Shown: positions 32,940 through 42,209, counted from the first letter of the stretch. The stretch is 64,000 nt of DNA from Cellulomonas_A sp047229345 (GCF_047229345.1 NZ_JBFTER010000008.1:17364-81363), one strand, 5' to 3'. Numbers and translations: made by a program. The notes: generated by a model from the letters alone, not told the origin.

Positions 32940-33033
32940 CGCGTCGACCTGGCGCGCTGCGCTTCGCCTCGTCCCCCCGCTCGTGGCGGCGCGACCGTGA
33001 CGCGGGCCTGACCGGCCGCGATCCCGTCGACGC

Positions 33034-33894
33034 TCAGGGCCCAGCGGGAGGCGGCTGCAGCCCCAGCGCCGCGTACGGGTCCGGCGGCGGGGGCGGCGTC
33101 ACGGCCGCCTCGTTGCGGACGGGGCCGTACGCGATCGTCCGGAGCCCCAGGCCGAGGCCCGCGTAGGCCGCCTTCTTCGTCGTGTACAGCGGGGCGTCGT
33201 AGAGGACCGCGGTCGCCGCGCAGAGCAGGTCGGAGCGGTCCAGCTCGCCGTCGCGCAAGGCGTTCCGCCGGCGGGAGGTGCTGAGCTCGGCGTAGATCCG
33301 GAGCACGTACTCGTCGATCGGCACCGGGGTCGTCAGGTCCCACGTCTCGAACGCCGTGAACAGCTCCTCGGTCGCCGGGCGCGAGCCCAGCGTGACGGCC
33401 AGCTCCAGCGGGATGACGGCGCTGACGAACAGCGCGTCGTCCGGGCCGAACAGCGAGGGGTCGATCCCGGCGAGGACGACGGAGTGGTCGACGGTCACGA
33501 CGCGGGCCGTCGCGGGGTCGACCGGGTCCGGCCGTTCCGGGTGGGTCGGCGGACGCCGGGCGCCGCAGGTGAGGTCCAGCACCCCGCTCGGGTGGCGCTC
33601 GACGTCGAGGATCTCCGCCCGCGCCGCCCAGCGCCGGGCCGGCCGGGTGAGGAACTGGTGGGACGCGCCCTCGACCACCGCGACGGGGGTGCCCGAGTCC
33701 GAGACCACGGTGAAGGTCCGCGCGCCGGCGGCCGTGTCGGGGGAGAGCTCGTCCAGGCGCGGGAGTCCGTCCTGCGACGTGACGACGTGCTCGCGCTCGC
33801 GGACCGACGTGACCGCCGCCGTCGGGCGTGGCAGCCCGGCCCGCAGGTAGGCCTGCGGCGCGGGCAGGGGGTCCGGGACCGTGACGAAGGCCAT
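33034..33894 (-). CDS. PIN-like domain protein, orphan
   Basis: The 286-residue protein has no close family I can name for its N-terminal 130 residues. Residues about 132-257 look like a PIN nuclease: VTVDHSVVLAG (Asp 136), VIPLELAV (Glu 164), ELDRSDLLCAATAVLYDAPLYTT (Asp 222). The fourth acidic position after LYTT is replaced by KKAAY, so activity is uncertain. No antitoxin gene adjoins it, so a toxin-antitoxin role is not supported. TACAGT (minus strand, 33902-33907) 7 bases before the ATG fits a leaderless start. A Pro-rich tail ends the protein. Confidence 0.6.
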   Translation of the reverse strand: MAFVTVPDPLPAPQAYLRAGLPRPTAAVTSVREREHVVTSQDGLPRLDELSPDTAAGARTFTVVSDSGTPVAVVEGASHQFLTRPARRWAARAEILDVERHPSGVLDLTCGARRPPTHPERPDPVDPATARVVTVDHSVVLAGIDPSLFGPDDALFVSAVIPLELAVTLGSRPATEELFTAFETWDLTTPVPIDEYVLRIYAELSTSRRRNALRDGELDRSDLLCAATAVLYDAPLYTTKKAAYAGLGLGLRTIAYGPVRNEAAVTPPPPPDPYAALGLQPPPAGP

Positions 33895-34068
33895 GGCTCG
33901 GACTGTAGCGACGGCCGTCGCGCCGGCCGGTCCGGCTCGTCCGGACGATCCGGGCACGTGCGCCCTCGGGCCTCCGTCCGGGCGACCGCCGCCCGAACCG
34001 CCCCCGCCCTCCACCACCGTGCGGCAGGGTGGTGCGGCACCCCCGCACCGCACCCCGGAAGGCCCCCC

Positions 34069-34773
34069 ATGGCGATCTCGTTCGACAAGCTCCAGACCCG
34101 CGCGCCCGAGCTGGTCAACCTCGCCAAGAAGGCGCAGTTCAACCTCAGCAAGCACGACCTCGAGGGGCACGCCGCGAAGGTCGCGCTGTGCCTCGACCAC
34201 TCGGGGTCGATGCGCGCGGCGTACGCGAGCGGGCAGATGCAGGCGCTCGCGGAGCGGGTGCTCGCGCTCGGGACGCAGCTCGACGACGACGGCTCGATCG
34301 ACGTGTTCTTCTTCGGCACCGAGGCGTGGCACGCCGGGGAGCTCACGCTCGACGACTACCGCGGCGGCGTCGACCGGCTGCGCGCCGGGCGGCACCTCGG
34401 GCTGACCGACTACGCCGGCGCGATCCGCGCGGTCCGCGAGCACTACGGGCTGGCGGGTCCCGGCGCGACGGCGGACGTCCCCGTGTACGTGCTGTTCCTG
34501 ACCGACGGCGCCCCGACGAGCCGCACGGCCGCGACGAACGAGCTGCGCGACGCGTCGGGTAGCCCGGTGTTCTGGAAGTTCCTCAGCATCGGCGGCGAGG
34601 ACATCCCGTTCCTGCAGAAGCTCGACGACCTGAGCGACCGGGTCGTCGACAACGCGGACTACCAGCCCGTCGGCGACCTCACGCTCGTCCAGGACCAGGC
34701 CCTGTTCGACCTGCTGCTCGTCGAGTACCCGGAGTGGCTCGCCGAGGTGCGGGGGCGCGGGATCCTGCGCTGA
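34069..34773 (+). CDS. VWA-domain protein of the TerF type
   Basis: The 234-residue protein is essentially one von Willebrand A domain with a complete MIDAS: LCLDHSGSM (DxSxS-like, residues about 41-47), Thr in HLGLTDYAGAI, and Asp in LFLTDGAPTS. The N-terminal FDKLQTRAPELVNLAKKAQFNLSKHDLEGHAAKV helix and C-terminal VVDNADYQPV match the vWA-TerF group found in tellurite/stress gene clusters. It binds a divalent metal and probably a partner protein; no other ter gene is in the window. GGAAGG precedes the ATG. Confidence 0.9.
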   Translation: MAISFDKLQTRAPELVNLAKKAQFNLSKHDLEGHAAKVALCLDHSGSMRAAYASGQMQALAERVLALGTQLDDDGSIDVFFFGTEAWHAGELTLDDYRGGVDRLRAGRHLGLTDYAGAIRAVREHYGLAGPGATADVPVYVLFLTDGAPTSRTAATNELRDASGSPVFWKFLSIGGEDIPFLQKLDDLSDRVVDNADYQPVGDLTLVQDQALFDLLLVEYPEWLAEVRGRGILR

Positions 34774-34822
34774 CCGGTGGGGGTGTCCTCGGCGCGGCAC
34801 GCCGCGGTGAGAGGGTAGTGCG

Positions 34823-35593
34823 ATGGCCCAGCTGAAGACTCCTGCCGAGATCGACCAGATGCGACCCGCGGGCGCGTTCATCGCGCACGTCCTGACGTCG
34901 CTGCGGTCGGTCGCGGCCGTGGGCGTGAGCCTGCGTGACCTCGACGCGCACGCGCACGGCCTGATCCGGGAGGCGGGCGCGCACTCGGTGTACCTCGGCT
35001 ACCACCCGTCGTTCGGCGCGATCCCGTACCCGGGCGTGCTGTGCACGTCGGTCAACGACGCCGCGCTGCACGGGCTGCCGTCCGACTACGTGCTGCGCGA
35101 CGGCGACGTGCTGAGCATCGACTTCGCCGCGCAGGTCGAGGGCTGGGTCGCCGACTCCGCGCTCACGTTCCAGGTCGGCACGCAGAGCCCCGAGGCGACG
35201 CGGCTCATCGAGACCACCGAGCGTGCGCTCGCCGCGGGCATCGCCGCCGCGCAGCCCGGGGCCAGGATGGGAGACATCTCGGCGGCGATCGGCGAGGTCG
35301 GCCGCAGCGCGGGGTACGGGATCAACGCGGACTTCGGCGGGCACGGCGTCGGGCGCACGATGCACGAGGAGCCGCACGTGCCGAACCTGGGCCGTGCCGG
35401 GTCGGGCCAGCGGCTCAAGGCAGGCCTCGTCATCGCGATCGAGCCGTGGTTCATGGCCGGTGGCGACGGCTACGTCATGGACCCCGACGGCTGGACGATC
35501 CGCTCGGCCGACGGCTCGCTCGCCGCGCACGCCGAGCACACCGTCGCGATCACGCCTGACGGGCCCGTCGTGCTCACCGAGCGTGGCGCCTGA
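34823..35593 (+). CDS. map: Type I methionine aminopeptidase
   Basis: The 256-residue metalloprotease removes the initiator Met from nascent proteins. The five metal ligands are visible: Asp 100 (LSIDFA), Asp 111 (VADSA), His 174 (GGHGVGR), Glu 207 (AIEPWF) and Glu 238 (AEHT), along with catalytic His 83 (DAALHGLP). It lacks the N-terminal zinc-finger extension of long actinobacterial forms. GAGAGGG is the ribosome site. A second map copy usually lies in the ribosomal-protein operon, so this may be an additional paralogue. Confidence 0.96.
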   Translation: MAQLKTPAEIDQMRPAGAFIAHVLTSLRSVAAVGVSLRDLDAHAHGLIREAGAHSVYLGYHPSFGAIPYPGVLCTSVNDAALHGLPSDYVLRDGDVLSIDFAAQVEGWVADSALTFQVGTQSPEATRLIETTERALAAGIAAAQPGARMGDISAAIGEVGRSAGYGINADFGGHGVGRTMHEEPHVPNLGRAGSGQRLKAGLVIAIEPWFMAGGDGYVMDPDGWTIRSADGSLAAHAEHTVAITPDGPVVLTERGA

Positions 35594-35917
35594 CGACGCG
35601 GTGAGGCGCTCGCGCGAGCGCGGTCGCGGACGGCCGGCGCGGGAGCGTGGCGGCCCTCGTCGTGCCCTCGCCCCGCCGTCGCCCGGTCGGCCCACCCTGC
35701 TCCGGCGGATGCTCCCGGTATGCCCGGGTCCGTCGGGTGAATGCTCACCCGGGTGAAGCCCGGGACGGGCGTGCCCGGGGAGTGCGCGCTAGCGTCGCCA
35801 ACGGGGGCAGGGATGGCGTGCGAGCGTCCGACCGGGGTGCTGCCTTCCGTGTGACCCGGCGCAGGTGCCCGCCACCCCCGCGCGGGCACCGTTGGTCGAG
35901 CAGGGCACGGAGCGCAC
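35594..35917. other. 324-bp intergenic region before the GGDEF-EAL gene
   Basis: No gene is seen. It holds the 16-bp palindrome GCGCTCGCGCGAGCGC just after map, possibly its terminator, a small hairpin GGGTGA-ATGC-TCACCC, and a TAGCGT -10-like hexamer near 35792 that could start the diguanylate cyclase gene with a leader of about 120 bases. Confidence 0.4.
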
Positions 35918-37873
35918 ATGACCCAGATCCCGGACGGCGACGTGGTCGCCGGTGTCGACGCGGGCGCGATGCTGTCGCTGCTCGACGAGCTCTCGGCGAC
36001 TGTGACCGGGGACTTCTCGGTGCAGGACATCCTGCAGCAGCTCGCGGAGGGCGTCACCGACCTGCTGGGCCTCGCCGGCGCGGGCGTCTCGACGCCGAGC
36101 CGCACGGGCGAGCTCCTGGTCGTGGCGTACGCGACGCAGCGCCGCGTCGAGCAGCTCGACCGCGTGCAGGAGGCGCTCCAGGCGGGCCCGGCACCGGACG
36201 CCCACGTCTCCGGGCGGGTCGTGGCGTCGCGGGACCTGCGCGTCGAGGGTGCTTGGCCGCACTTCCAGCAGCGCGCGACCGAGCTCGGGCTGCCCAGCGT
36301 CACGGCGGTCCCGCTGCGCGCCCGCGGCGAGGCGCTCGGGGTCCTGACGCTCTACCGCAGCGAGCCGGTGGGCCTCGGGCGCGGCGAGCTCGCCGCCGTG
36401 CGGACGCTCGCGAACCTCGCGGCGTCGTACCTCGTCGTCGCGATCGACCGGGAGGCCGCCGCCCAGGCGCAGGGCGAGCTCGCGCACCAGGCCGCGCACG
36501 ACCCGCTGACAGGGCTGCCGACGCGCCGGGTCTTCTTCGAGCAGCTCGACGAGGCGCTCACGCTCGTGCGCCGCGACCTGTCGACCGTCGGGGTCCTGTT
36601 CATCGACGTCGACGGCCTCAAGCGCGTCAACGACACGTACGGGCACGCGCTCGGCGACCAGCTCCTGCTCACGTGCGCCGAGCGGATCCGGGCGGCGCTG
36701 CGGCCCGACGACCTGCTCGCGCGCCTCGCGGGGGACGAGTTCGTGGTCGTGCTCGAGCACCTCGCGTCCGCCGACGTCGCGTGCACGGTCGCGCAGCGCA
36801 TCTGCGACAGCCTCGCGCTGCCGATGCTCACCGAGGGGCACCTCCTGCAGCCGTCCGCCAGCATCGGCATCGCCGTGAGCGACGAGCCGGGCGTGACGTC
36901 CGACCTGCTCGTCTCGCAGGCCGACGCCGCGATGTACCGGGCGAAGCGCCGGCGCAAGGGCAGCTTCCAGCTGTTCGACCCCGTCGTGCACGCGTCCGAG
37001 CAGGCCGAGGCGATCTCCTACGAGCAGCTGTCGAGCGAGCTCGAGACGGCGATCCGCGACGAGCAGCTCGAGGTCCACTACCAGCCGATCCTCGAGATCA
37101 TGGACCCGCGGATCGGCTCCGCCCGGCCCGACCCCCTCGCTGCGCCGGGTGCGCTGTACGCGGTCGAGGCGCTCGTGCGGTGGCGCCACCCGCGGCACGG
37201 GCTGCTCTCCGCGGGGGCGTTCATCGGGGCGGCCGTGCGCAGCGGGCTCATCGTCGAGCTCGGCGCGTGGGTCCTGCGCACCGCGTGCCGCCAGCTCGTC
37301 ACGTGGGACGCGGTGCTGGGCCGGCGCGCGCCGCGGCGGCTCTTCGTCAACGTCTCGCCCGCCGAGCTGAGCGACCCCGGCCTGCTCGAGCGCATCACGC
37401 GCGACCTGTCCGCGGCGGGCCTGGCGGGCGACCGGCTCACCCTGGAGATCACGGAGAACGGGCCGCTCGACTCCTCGACGTTCCCCGCCGAGGTCATCGA
37501 CGGCCTGCGCCGCCTCGGCTGCCACCTCGCGATCGACGACTTCGGCACCGGGCACTCGACGCTCGGCCGGGTCGTCGAGATCCCCGCGTCCGTGCTCAAG
37601 ATCGACCAGTCGTTCACCAGCGCGCTCCCGGGCAGCGTCGAGTCGGCCGCGGTCATCTCGTCGGCGCTGCTGCTCGGGCACAACCTGCGGCGCACCGTCG
37701 TGGTCGAGGGCGTCGAGACCGAGGAGGCGCTGCGCGCGCTGCAGGAGCTCGGCACGACGCACTTCCAGGGCTTCCACCTCGCGCTGCCCCAGCACCCCGA
37801 CGCCCTCACGGACGCGATCCTCGAGTCGGCCGGGACGGGGGAGCGGCGCTCGGTCGGGCGGATCGGGGCGTAG
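35918..37873 (+). CDS. GAF-GGDEF-EAL cyclic-di-GMP protein
   Basis: The 651-residue cytosolic protein has a GAF domain (residues about 30-180), a GGDEF domain with active-site AGDEF near 273 and an inhibitory RxxD site (RPDD) exactly upstream, then an EAL domain. EAL residues look complete: EALVRW, NVSP, EITENG, IDDFGTGHS, LKIDQSF, VEGVET and FQGFHL. Both synthesis and hydrolysis of c-di-GMP are therefore possible, with the GAF sensing a ligand. AGDEF is an accepted active variant. No neighbour suggests the target process, although a chemoreceptor-like gene lies 6 kb away. Confidence 0.94.
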   Translation: MTQIPDGDVVAGVDAGAMLSLLDELSATVTGDFSVQDILQQLAEGVTDLLGLAGAGVSTPSRTGELLVVAYATQRRVEQLDRVQEALQAGPAPDAHVSGRVVASRDLRVEGAWPHFQQRATELGLPSVTAVPLRARGEALGVLTLYRSEPVGLGRGELAAVRTLANLAASYLVVAIDREAAAQAQGELAHQAAHDPLTGLPTRRVFFEQLDEALTLVRRDLSTVGVLFIDVDGLKRVNDTYGHALGDQLLLTCAERIRAALRPDDLLARLAGDEFVVVLEHLASADVACTVAQRICDSLALPMLTEGHLLQPSASIGIAVSDEPGVTSDLLVSQADAAMYRAKRRRKGSFQLFDPVVHASEQAEAISYEQLSSELETAIRDEQLEVHYQPILEIMDPRIGSARPDPLAAPGALYAVEALVRWRHPRHGLLSAGAFIGAAVRSGLIVELGAWVLRTACRQLVTWDAVLGRRAPRRLFVNVSPAELSDPGLLERITRDLSAAGLAGDRLTLEITENGPLDSSTFPAEVIDGLRRLGCHLAIDDFGTGHSTLGRVVEIPASVLKIDQSFTSALPGSVESAAVISSALLLGHNLRRTVVVEGVETEEALRALQELGTTHFQGFHLALPQHPDALTDAILESAGTGERRSVGRIGA

Positions 37874-38004
37874 GACCGGCTCCCGCCGGCGGTGACGCGC
37901 GGCGACCGTGCCCGGCCCGGGTGGCGGCGAGGGCGACGCCGGGCCTCCCGGACGTGCGCCGTGCGGAGGCGCTGCACTCGGTACCCTCCCGCGAGGAGGT
38001 GGCC

Positions 38005-39168
38005 ATGCATCCCGTCGGGGAGCCAGCACGACGCGTGGCGGGCGTCCTCGGGCCGGTCCTCGTCGCCCTCGGGCTGCTCGCCGCGGTGGTCGGCGTCGCG
38101 ACGACGGCCGACGCGACGCAGGACGCCTCGGGCACGGTCGCGGTGCCGGTCCGGCTGGGCGCGTCCGACGGCACGGTTGCCCCGCTCGGGCCCACCGTGG
38201 ACGGCGAGGCCCACCCGGGCGTCCGGCTGAGCGGCGTCCCGACCGGCGGCCTGCCCATGATCGGCGACGACGCGTCCCTGCCCGGCGTGGTCACGCTGCA
38301 CGCGCCGGACGCGACCCTCACCGAGCAGGTCCTCTCGCGGGCCGACGTCCTGCTGCGGGGCCTGGCCGTGCTCGTCGGCGCGTTCGCGCTCCGGCCGGTC
38401 CTCCGCCTGGTCGCCGCCGGTCGGCCGCTGCGGCCCTGGCACGAGCGGCACCTGCACGTCGTCGCGGCCTGCGTCGTCCTCGGCGGGTACGTCGGCCCGC
38501 TGCTCCCCTGGGTCGCCACCGCCTCGGTCCTGGGTCGCCTGCACGGCGCCGACGGCCTGTCGGCCGCGCCCCCGCACCACCTCGAGGCGTTCGTCGTCGC
38601 CGCGCTCGTCGTGCTCGTCGCCGCGGGGGCCCGCGCCGGCGCCTCCGGCCCGTCCCCGGACCCGCGGGTCTGGTCCGAGCAGACGCTCGTGACCGCCAGC
38701 ATCGACGACGCGTCCGGGGAGGTCCGTCTCCAGGACGCGACGTGGCAGGACCAGCCCGAGTTCCGGCCGGGGGACACGTGGGTCGCCTTCTGGGGTGAGT
38801 CGCTCGTCGCCGACGCCGCACCGTTCCCCGGCGTCGCGGTCCGCACGCTCGACGTCGCGGACCAGCCGGGTGGCATCGTGCACGTCGACGTGACCCGTGA
38901 GCGACCTCGCGACCGGCTGCACCACGTCGCGGGCACGACCCTCGTCGTCGGCGACCACGGCATGGTCCTCGAGGCGGGCTCGATGTTCCTGAGGGTCCCC
39001 GTCCCGGCCGGCTCCCACCCCTGCGAGATCTGGGTCGACGCGAGGCGCCCGTTCCACGTCAGCCACGTCGCGATCGTCCTCGGGCCCCACCGACCCCGAC
39101 CACGACCACGGCACCGGCCGCGACGCCGTGGCCGCGCCGCGACCCGTCGCGGTCAGCTCGGCGGGTAG
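38005..39168 (+). CDS. Multi-pass membrane protein, possibly DUF2975-related
   Basis: 387 residues: transmembrane helices near residues 12-35, 112-135, 147-172 and 190-212, then a soluble domain of about 150 residues and an Arg/Pro-rich basic tail (HRPRPRPRHRPRRRGR). The helix 2-3 region (LLRGLAVLVGAFALRPVLRLVAAGRP) recalls DUF2975, but the match is loose. GAGGAGG lies before the ATG and TACCCT at 37982-37987 may be its -10. The 3' end overlaps the convergent flavodoxin-like gene by 16 bases. Confidence 0.7.
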   Translation: MHPVGEPARRVAGVLGPVLVALGLLAAVVGVATTADATQDASGTVAVPVRLGASDGTVAPLGPTVDGEAHPGVRLSGVPTGGLPMIGDDASLPGVVTLHAPDATLTEQVLSRADVLLRGLAVLVGAFALRPVLRLVAAGRPLRPWHERHLHVVAACVVLGGYVGPLLPWVATASVLGRLHGADGLSAAPPHHLEAFVVAALVVLVAAGARAGASGPSPDPRVWSEQTLVTASIDDASGEVRLQDATWQDQPEFRPGDTWVAFWGESLVADAAPFPGVAVRTLDVADQPGGIVHVDVTRERPRDRLHHVAGTTLVVGDHGMVLEAGSMFLRVPVPAGSHPCEIWVDARRPFHVSHVAIVLGPHRPRPRPRHRPRRRGRAATRRGQLGG

Positions 39169-39770
39169 GGGGACTGGCGCAGCAGGCGCGCGAGGTGCGC
39201 GGTGTTCGCTGCGAGGGTCGCCGTCGTCTTGGCGGTCTCCTCGGGCGTCTCGTCGAGGTCCTGGTAGTCGGTGCCCTGCATCGCGGCCCCGACCCAGTAC
39301 GTCACGGCCGCGGCGGGCACGGTGAAGCCGACGTCGTTGAGCGCCTGGAACAGCTCGGCGCTCGTGTGGTGCGCGCCGTCCTCGTTGCCGACGACCGCCA
39401 CCGCGGCGACCCGGCCGTACGTCAGCAGGCGGCCCTGGTCGTCGCTCTCGCCGAGCTCGGCGTCGAGGCGCTCGAGCGCGCGCTTGGTGACGCTCGACGG
39501 CTGGCCCAGCCAGATCGGGGTGGCGAGCACGAGGATGTCGGCGGCGAGCACCTGCTCGCGGATCGCGGGCCACGCGTCGCCCTCGCCCATGTCCTTCTCG
39601 ACGCCGGGCTTCACGTCGTGGTCGACGAGGCGGATCACGGTGCCGGTGACGCCGTGCTCGCCGAGCGCGTCGAGCACCTGGCGGCCGAGGAGCTCGCTGC
39701 TCGACGGGGCGGGGGACGGGGTCAGGGTTCCGACGAGGACGACGGCGGTCAGGTCCGGGGTGGTGGTCAT
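39153..39770 (-). CDS. Flavodoxin-like NAD(P)H reductase (FMN reductase/WrbA-type fold)
   Basis: The 205-residue protein has a flavodoxin fold: an N-terminal VLVGTLTPSPAPSSSELLGRQVL phosphate loop, then DILVLATPIWLGQPSSVTKRALERLDAE, the classical FMN-binding PxWxGxxS region, and VAVVGNEDGAHHTSAELFQALNDVGF. Such NADPH-dependent FMN reductases reduce quinones or supply reduced flavin. CAGGAT (minus strand, 39778-39783) ends 7 bases before the ATG, suggesting a leaderless message. Its 3' end overlaps the convergent membrane-protein gene. Confidence 0.9.
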   Translation of the reverse strand: MTTTPDLTAVVLVGTLTPSPAPSSSELLGRQVLDALGEHGVTGTVIRLVDHDVKPGVEKDMGEGDAWPAIREQVLAADILVLATPIWLGQPSSVTKRALERLDAELGESDDQGRLLTYGRVAAVAVVGNEDGAHHTSAELFQALNDVGFTVPAAAVTYWVGAAMQGTDYQDLDETPEETAKTTATLAANTAHLARLLRQSPYPPS

Positions 39771-39881
39771 GCCCTCGATCCTGCGAGCCGTGCGTGTATC
39801 CCGCGACCGGAGTCGGACGCGCGACCGGCTCGGGGGCGGTGCGCGTGGCGTCGTGTGGGCGGCTGCGTCGAGACTGACGGC

Positions 39882-40589
39882 ATGTGCGGCAGGTATGCGA
39901 TCACGCGGCGGGACGACGAGCTCGCCGACCAGTATCGGGTCGACCAGATCCTCGGTGAGGCACCGGGGCCGTCGTGGAACGTCGCGCCGACCGACCCCGT
40001 GCGCATCGTGCTCGAGCGCGTGGAGGAGGAGCGGCCGCAGCGTCAGCTCCGGACCGTGCGCTGGGGCCTCGTGCCGTCGTGGGCGAAGGACCCGGGCGTC
40101 GGCGCGCGCATGATCAACGCACGCATCGAGACGGTCACCGAGAAGCCCGCGTTCCGCAAGGCGGCCGCCCGGCGCCGCGCGATCGTGCCGATGGACGGGT
40201 ACTTCGAGTGGCAGAAGACCCCGGCCCGCAAGGTCCCCTACTTCCTCACGGCCGCCGACGGCGCGCAGCAGGGGCTCGCCGCCGCCGGCCTCTACGAGCT
40301 GTGGCCCGACCCGTCCCGCCCCGCCGACGACCCCGCGCGCTGGCTGTGGACCGTCACGGTCATCACGCGGTCCGCGACCGACGCGCTCGGGCACATCCAC
40401 GACCGCACGCCGCTGCTGCTGCCCCCGGACCTGTGGGACGAGTGGCTGGACCTCGGCACGACCTCGACCGACGACGTGCGCTCGCTGCTCGACGCGGTCC
40501 CCGAGCCGCACCTGCTGCCGCGCGAGGTCGGCCCGGCGGTCGGGAACGTGCGCAACAACGGCCCGGAGCTCGTCGCGCCCGTGGGGTGA
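39882..40589 (+). CDS. SRAP/YedK-family abasic-site protein
   Basis: The 235-residue protein starts MCGRYA, so Cys 2 is exposed after Met removal and can cross-link to abasic sites in single-stranded DNA. The other catalytic residues are present: Asn in SWNVAPT, Glu in YFEWQK and His in HIHDRTP. The HMCES/YedK family protects abasic sites at replication forks and is often linked to the SOS response; no LexA-type box is obvious upstream. Size is normal for bacterial SRAP proteins. Confidence 0.95.
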   Translation: MCGRYAITRRDDELADQYRVDQILGEAPGPSWNVAPTDPVRIVLERVEEERPQRQLRTVRWGLVPSWAKDPGVGARMINARIETVTEKPAFRKAAARRRAIVPMDGYFEWQKTPARKVPYFLTAADGAQQGLAAAGLYELWPDPSRPADDPARWLWTVTVITRSATDALGHIHDRTPLLLPPDLWDEWLDLGTTSTDDVRSLLDAVPEPHLLPREVGPAVGNVRNNGPELVAPVG

Positions 40590-40609
40590 GAGCCCCGCGC
40601 GGTCGAGGA

Positions 40610-40939
40610 TCAGCGCCGCGGCGCCGGGCGAGGAGGCTTGTACGACCCGGGGATCGGGGTCTCACCACGGCGCTTCGCCCGCCGGTACGCCATGAGCATG
40701 CCGGGCCACCCGACGACCGCGGCGGGGTAGGCGAGCACGAGCAGGAAGCCCTTCACGCTGTCGGGGTAGATCCCCGCGGCGAGGTCCTGGACCATCGGCC
40801 ACCAGACGAACGCGCCGCCGACGGCGATCACCGGCATGAGCCAGAACATGAAGAACCGCATGCCGAAGTGCCACTGCGTCTGGTCGGGGTCGTCGCCCGG
40901 GCGGCCGTCGTCGGGGGTGCTCTCCGGCGTCGTCGTCAC
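40610..40939 (-). CDS. Small two-helix membrane protein, unknown function
   Basis: 109 residues: an acidic N-terminus, helix 1 (RFFMFWLMPVIAVGGAFVWWPM), helix 2 (SVKGFLLVLAYPAAVVGWPGMLMAY) and a basic Pro-rich C-terminus. No family recognised. The GTG start has no Shine-Dalgarno; CATCGT (minus strand, 40946-40951), 6 bases upstream, could be a -10 for a leaderless message. The stop lies 20 bases from the convergent SRAP gene. Confidence 0.65.
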   Translation of the reverse strand: MTTTPESTPDDGRPGDDPDQTQWHFGMRFFMFWLMPVIAVGGAFVWWPMVQDLAAGIYPDSVKGFLLVLAYPAAVVGWPGMLMAYRRAKRRGETPIPGSYKPPRPAPRR

Positions 40940-41015
40940 GCGCCCACGATGGTGCGCGCGCCGGCGCTGCGCATCCCGAGCGAGGCGGTGAACCGGCTCA
41001 AGTGCGCAGGTCAGC

Positions 41016-42209
41016 GTGCCGAAGAGCGAGGACGTGACTGCTGCCGAACCGTCCCTCCGGCGCCCGTCGGGACACTCTCGTCGCCCCCGTCCTGGCGTCC
41101 TGGCCGTCGCGCTCGCGGCCGTCCTGGGCCTGACGAGCGCGTGCGACGGGGGCTCCGCCGACGCAGGCGGCGACGCGGCGTCGGCGAGCCCGACGTCGTC
41201 GCCCACCCCGACAGCGACCGCCCCCACGGTCGAGGAGCTCGCCGCCGCGCTGCCGGCGCCCGAGCTGGCGCCCGAGGTGGACGTCTCGGCGGTGACCGCG
41301 GCCGCCGTCCCGCAGACCGCGCTCGCGACCGCCACGCTGCTCGAGGTCAAGGGCCGGGCGCCCAGGACCGGCTACGACCGCGACCTGTTCGGCAGCGGCT
41401 GGGTCGACGTCGACCGCAACGGCTGCGACACCCGCAACGACGTGCTCGCGCGGGACCTCGAGCCGCAGACGTTCAAGCCCGGCACGCGCGACTGCGTCGT
41501 CCTCACCGGGATGCTCGCCGACCCGTACAGCGGCCGCACGATCGAGTTCGTGCGCGGGAACGCGACGAGCACCGCGGTGCAGGTCGACCACGTGGTGGCG
41601 CTGTCCGACGCGTGGCAGAAGGGTGCGCAGCAGTGGGACGCGGAGACGCGGACCCGCTTCGCGAACGACCCGATGAACCTGCTGGCCGTCGACGGGCCGC
41701 TCAACGCGCAGAAGGGCGACGGCGACACCGCGACGTGGCTGCCGCCGAGCAAGCCGTTCCGCTGCGCGTACGTCGCCCGGCAGGTCGGCGTGAAGTACAC
41801 GTACGGGCTGTGGGTGACCGAGGCGGAGCGTGCCGCGATGGTGAGCGTGCTCTCGGCGTGCCCCGACCAGCCGCTGCCCGAGGGGTCGACCGTCCCTCCG
41901 CCGCCCGCGCCCGTCGAGCCGGCGCCCGTCGAGCCGGCTCCGGCTCCGGCCGCGCCCGCCGCGGAGCAGCCGGCCGCACCGCCGGTCGCACCGCCGGTCG
42001 TGCAGGCCCCGGTCGTGCCGGCCCCCGTCGTCCCCGCACCCCCCGCTCCGGAGCCCCCGCCGGCCCCCGAGCCCCCGCCCGCCCCGGCCGTCGCGTACAA
42101 GAACTGCGACGCGGCCCGCGCCGCGGGTGCCGCCCCCGTCCGTGTCGGCGACCCCGGCTACGGCAAGCACCTCGACCGGGACGGCGACGGGGTCGGCTGC
42201 GAGAGCTGA
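41016..42209 (+). CDS. Exported HNH nuclease with C-terminal excalibur domain
   Basis: The 397-residue protein has a hydrophobic export segment (VLAVALAAVLGLTSAC; the Cys could be a lipobox), an HNH nuclease (GmrSD/DUF1524-like) with VQVDHVVALSDAWQKGA and NDPMNLLAVDGPLNAQKGD, a Pro/Ala/Val linker of about 70 residues, and an excalibur domain with the calcium-binding DRDGDGVGCE. Extracellular or cell-surface nucleases of this type scavenge or degrade DNA. The GTG at 41016 is the longest start; a GTG at 41034 with GAGG upstream gives a shorter, more usual signal peptide. Confidence 0.9.
   Translation: MPKSEDVTAAEPSLRRPSGHSRRPRPGVLAVALAAVLGLTSACDGGSADAGGDAASASPTSSPTPTATAPTVEELAAALPAPELAPEVDVSAVTAAAVPQTALATATLLEVKGRAPRTGYDRDLFGSGWVDVDRNGCDTRNDVLARDLEPQTFKPGTRDCVVLTGMLADPYSGRTIEFVRGNATSTAVQVDHVVALSDAWQKGAQQWDAETRTRFANDPMNLLAVDGPLNAQKGDGDTATWLPPSKPFRCAYVARQVGVKYTYGLWVTEAERAAMVSVLSACPDQPLPEGSTVPPPPAPVEPAPVEPAPAPAAPAAEQPAAPPVAPPVVQAPVVPAPVVPAPPAPEPPPAPEPPPAPAVAYKNCDAARAAGAAPVRVGDPGYGKHLDRDGDGVGCES

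Larger units (their letters stand above)
32309..33033. other. 725-bp stretch without a supported gene, rich in inverted repeats
   Basis: Between the MDR stop and the PIN-like gene's stop I find no frame with a ribosome site and family features. It holds a 14-bp palindrome CAGCGCATGCGCTG (32475-32488), a set of CTGAGAC/GTCTCAG repeats (32599-32678), and hairpins at 32728-32751 (CCGGCACG stem), 32763-32776, 32873-32889 and 32894-32939. Base composition is a little lower in GC than flanking genes. It could be a decayed region, a structured RNA, or both. Confidence 0.5.

Noticed and set aside
33034..34773. Toxin-antitoxin module
   Set aside because: The PIN-like gene has no small adjacent antitoxin; its neighbour is a divergent VWA protein with its own start region.
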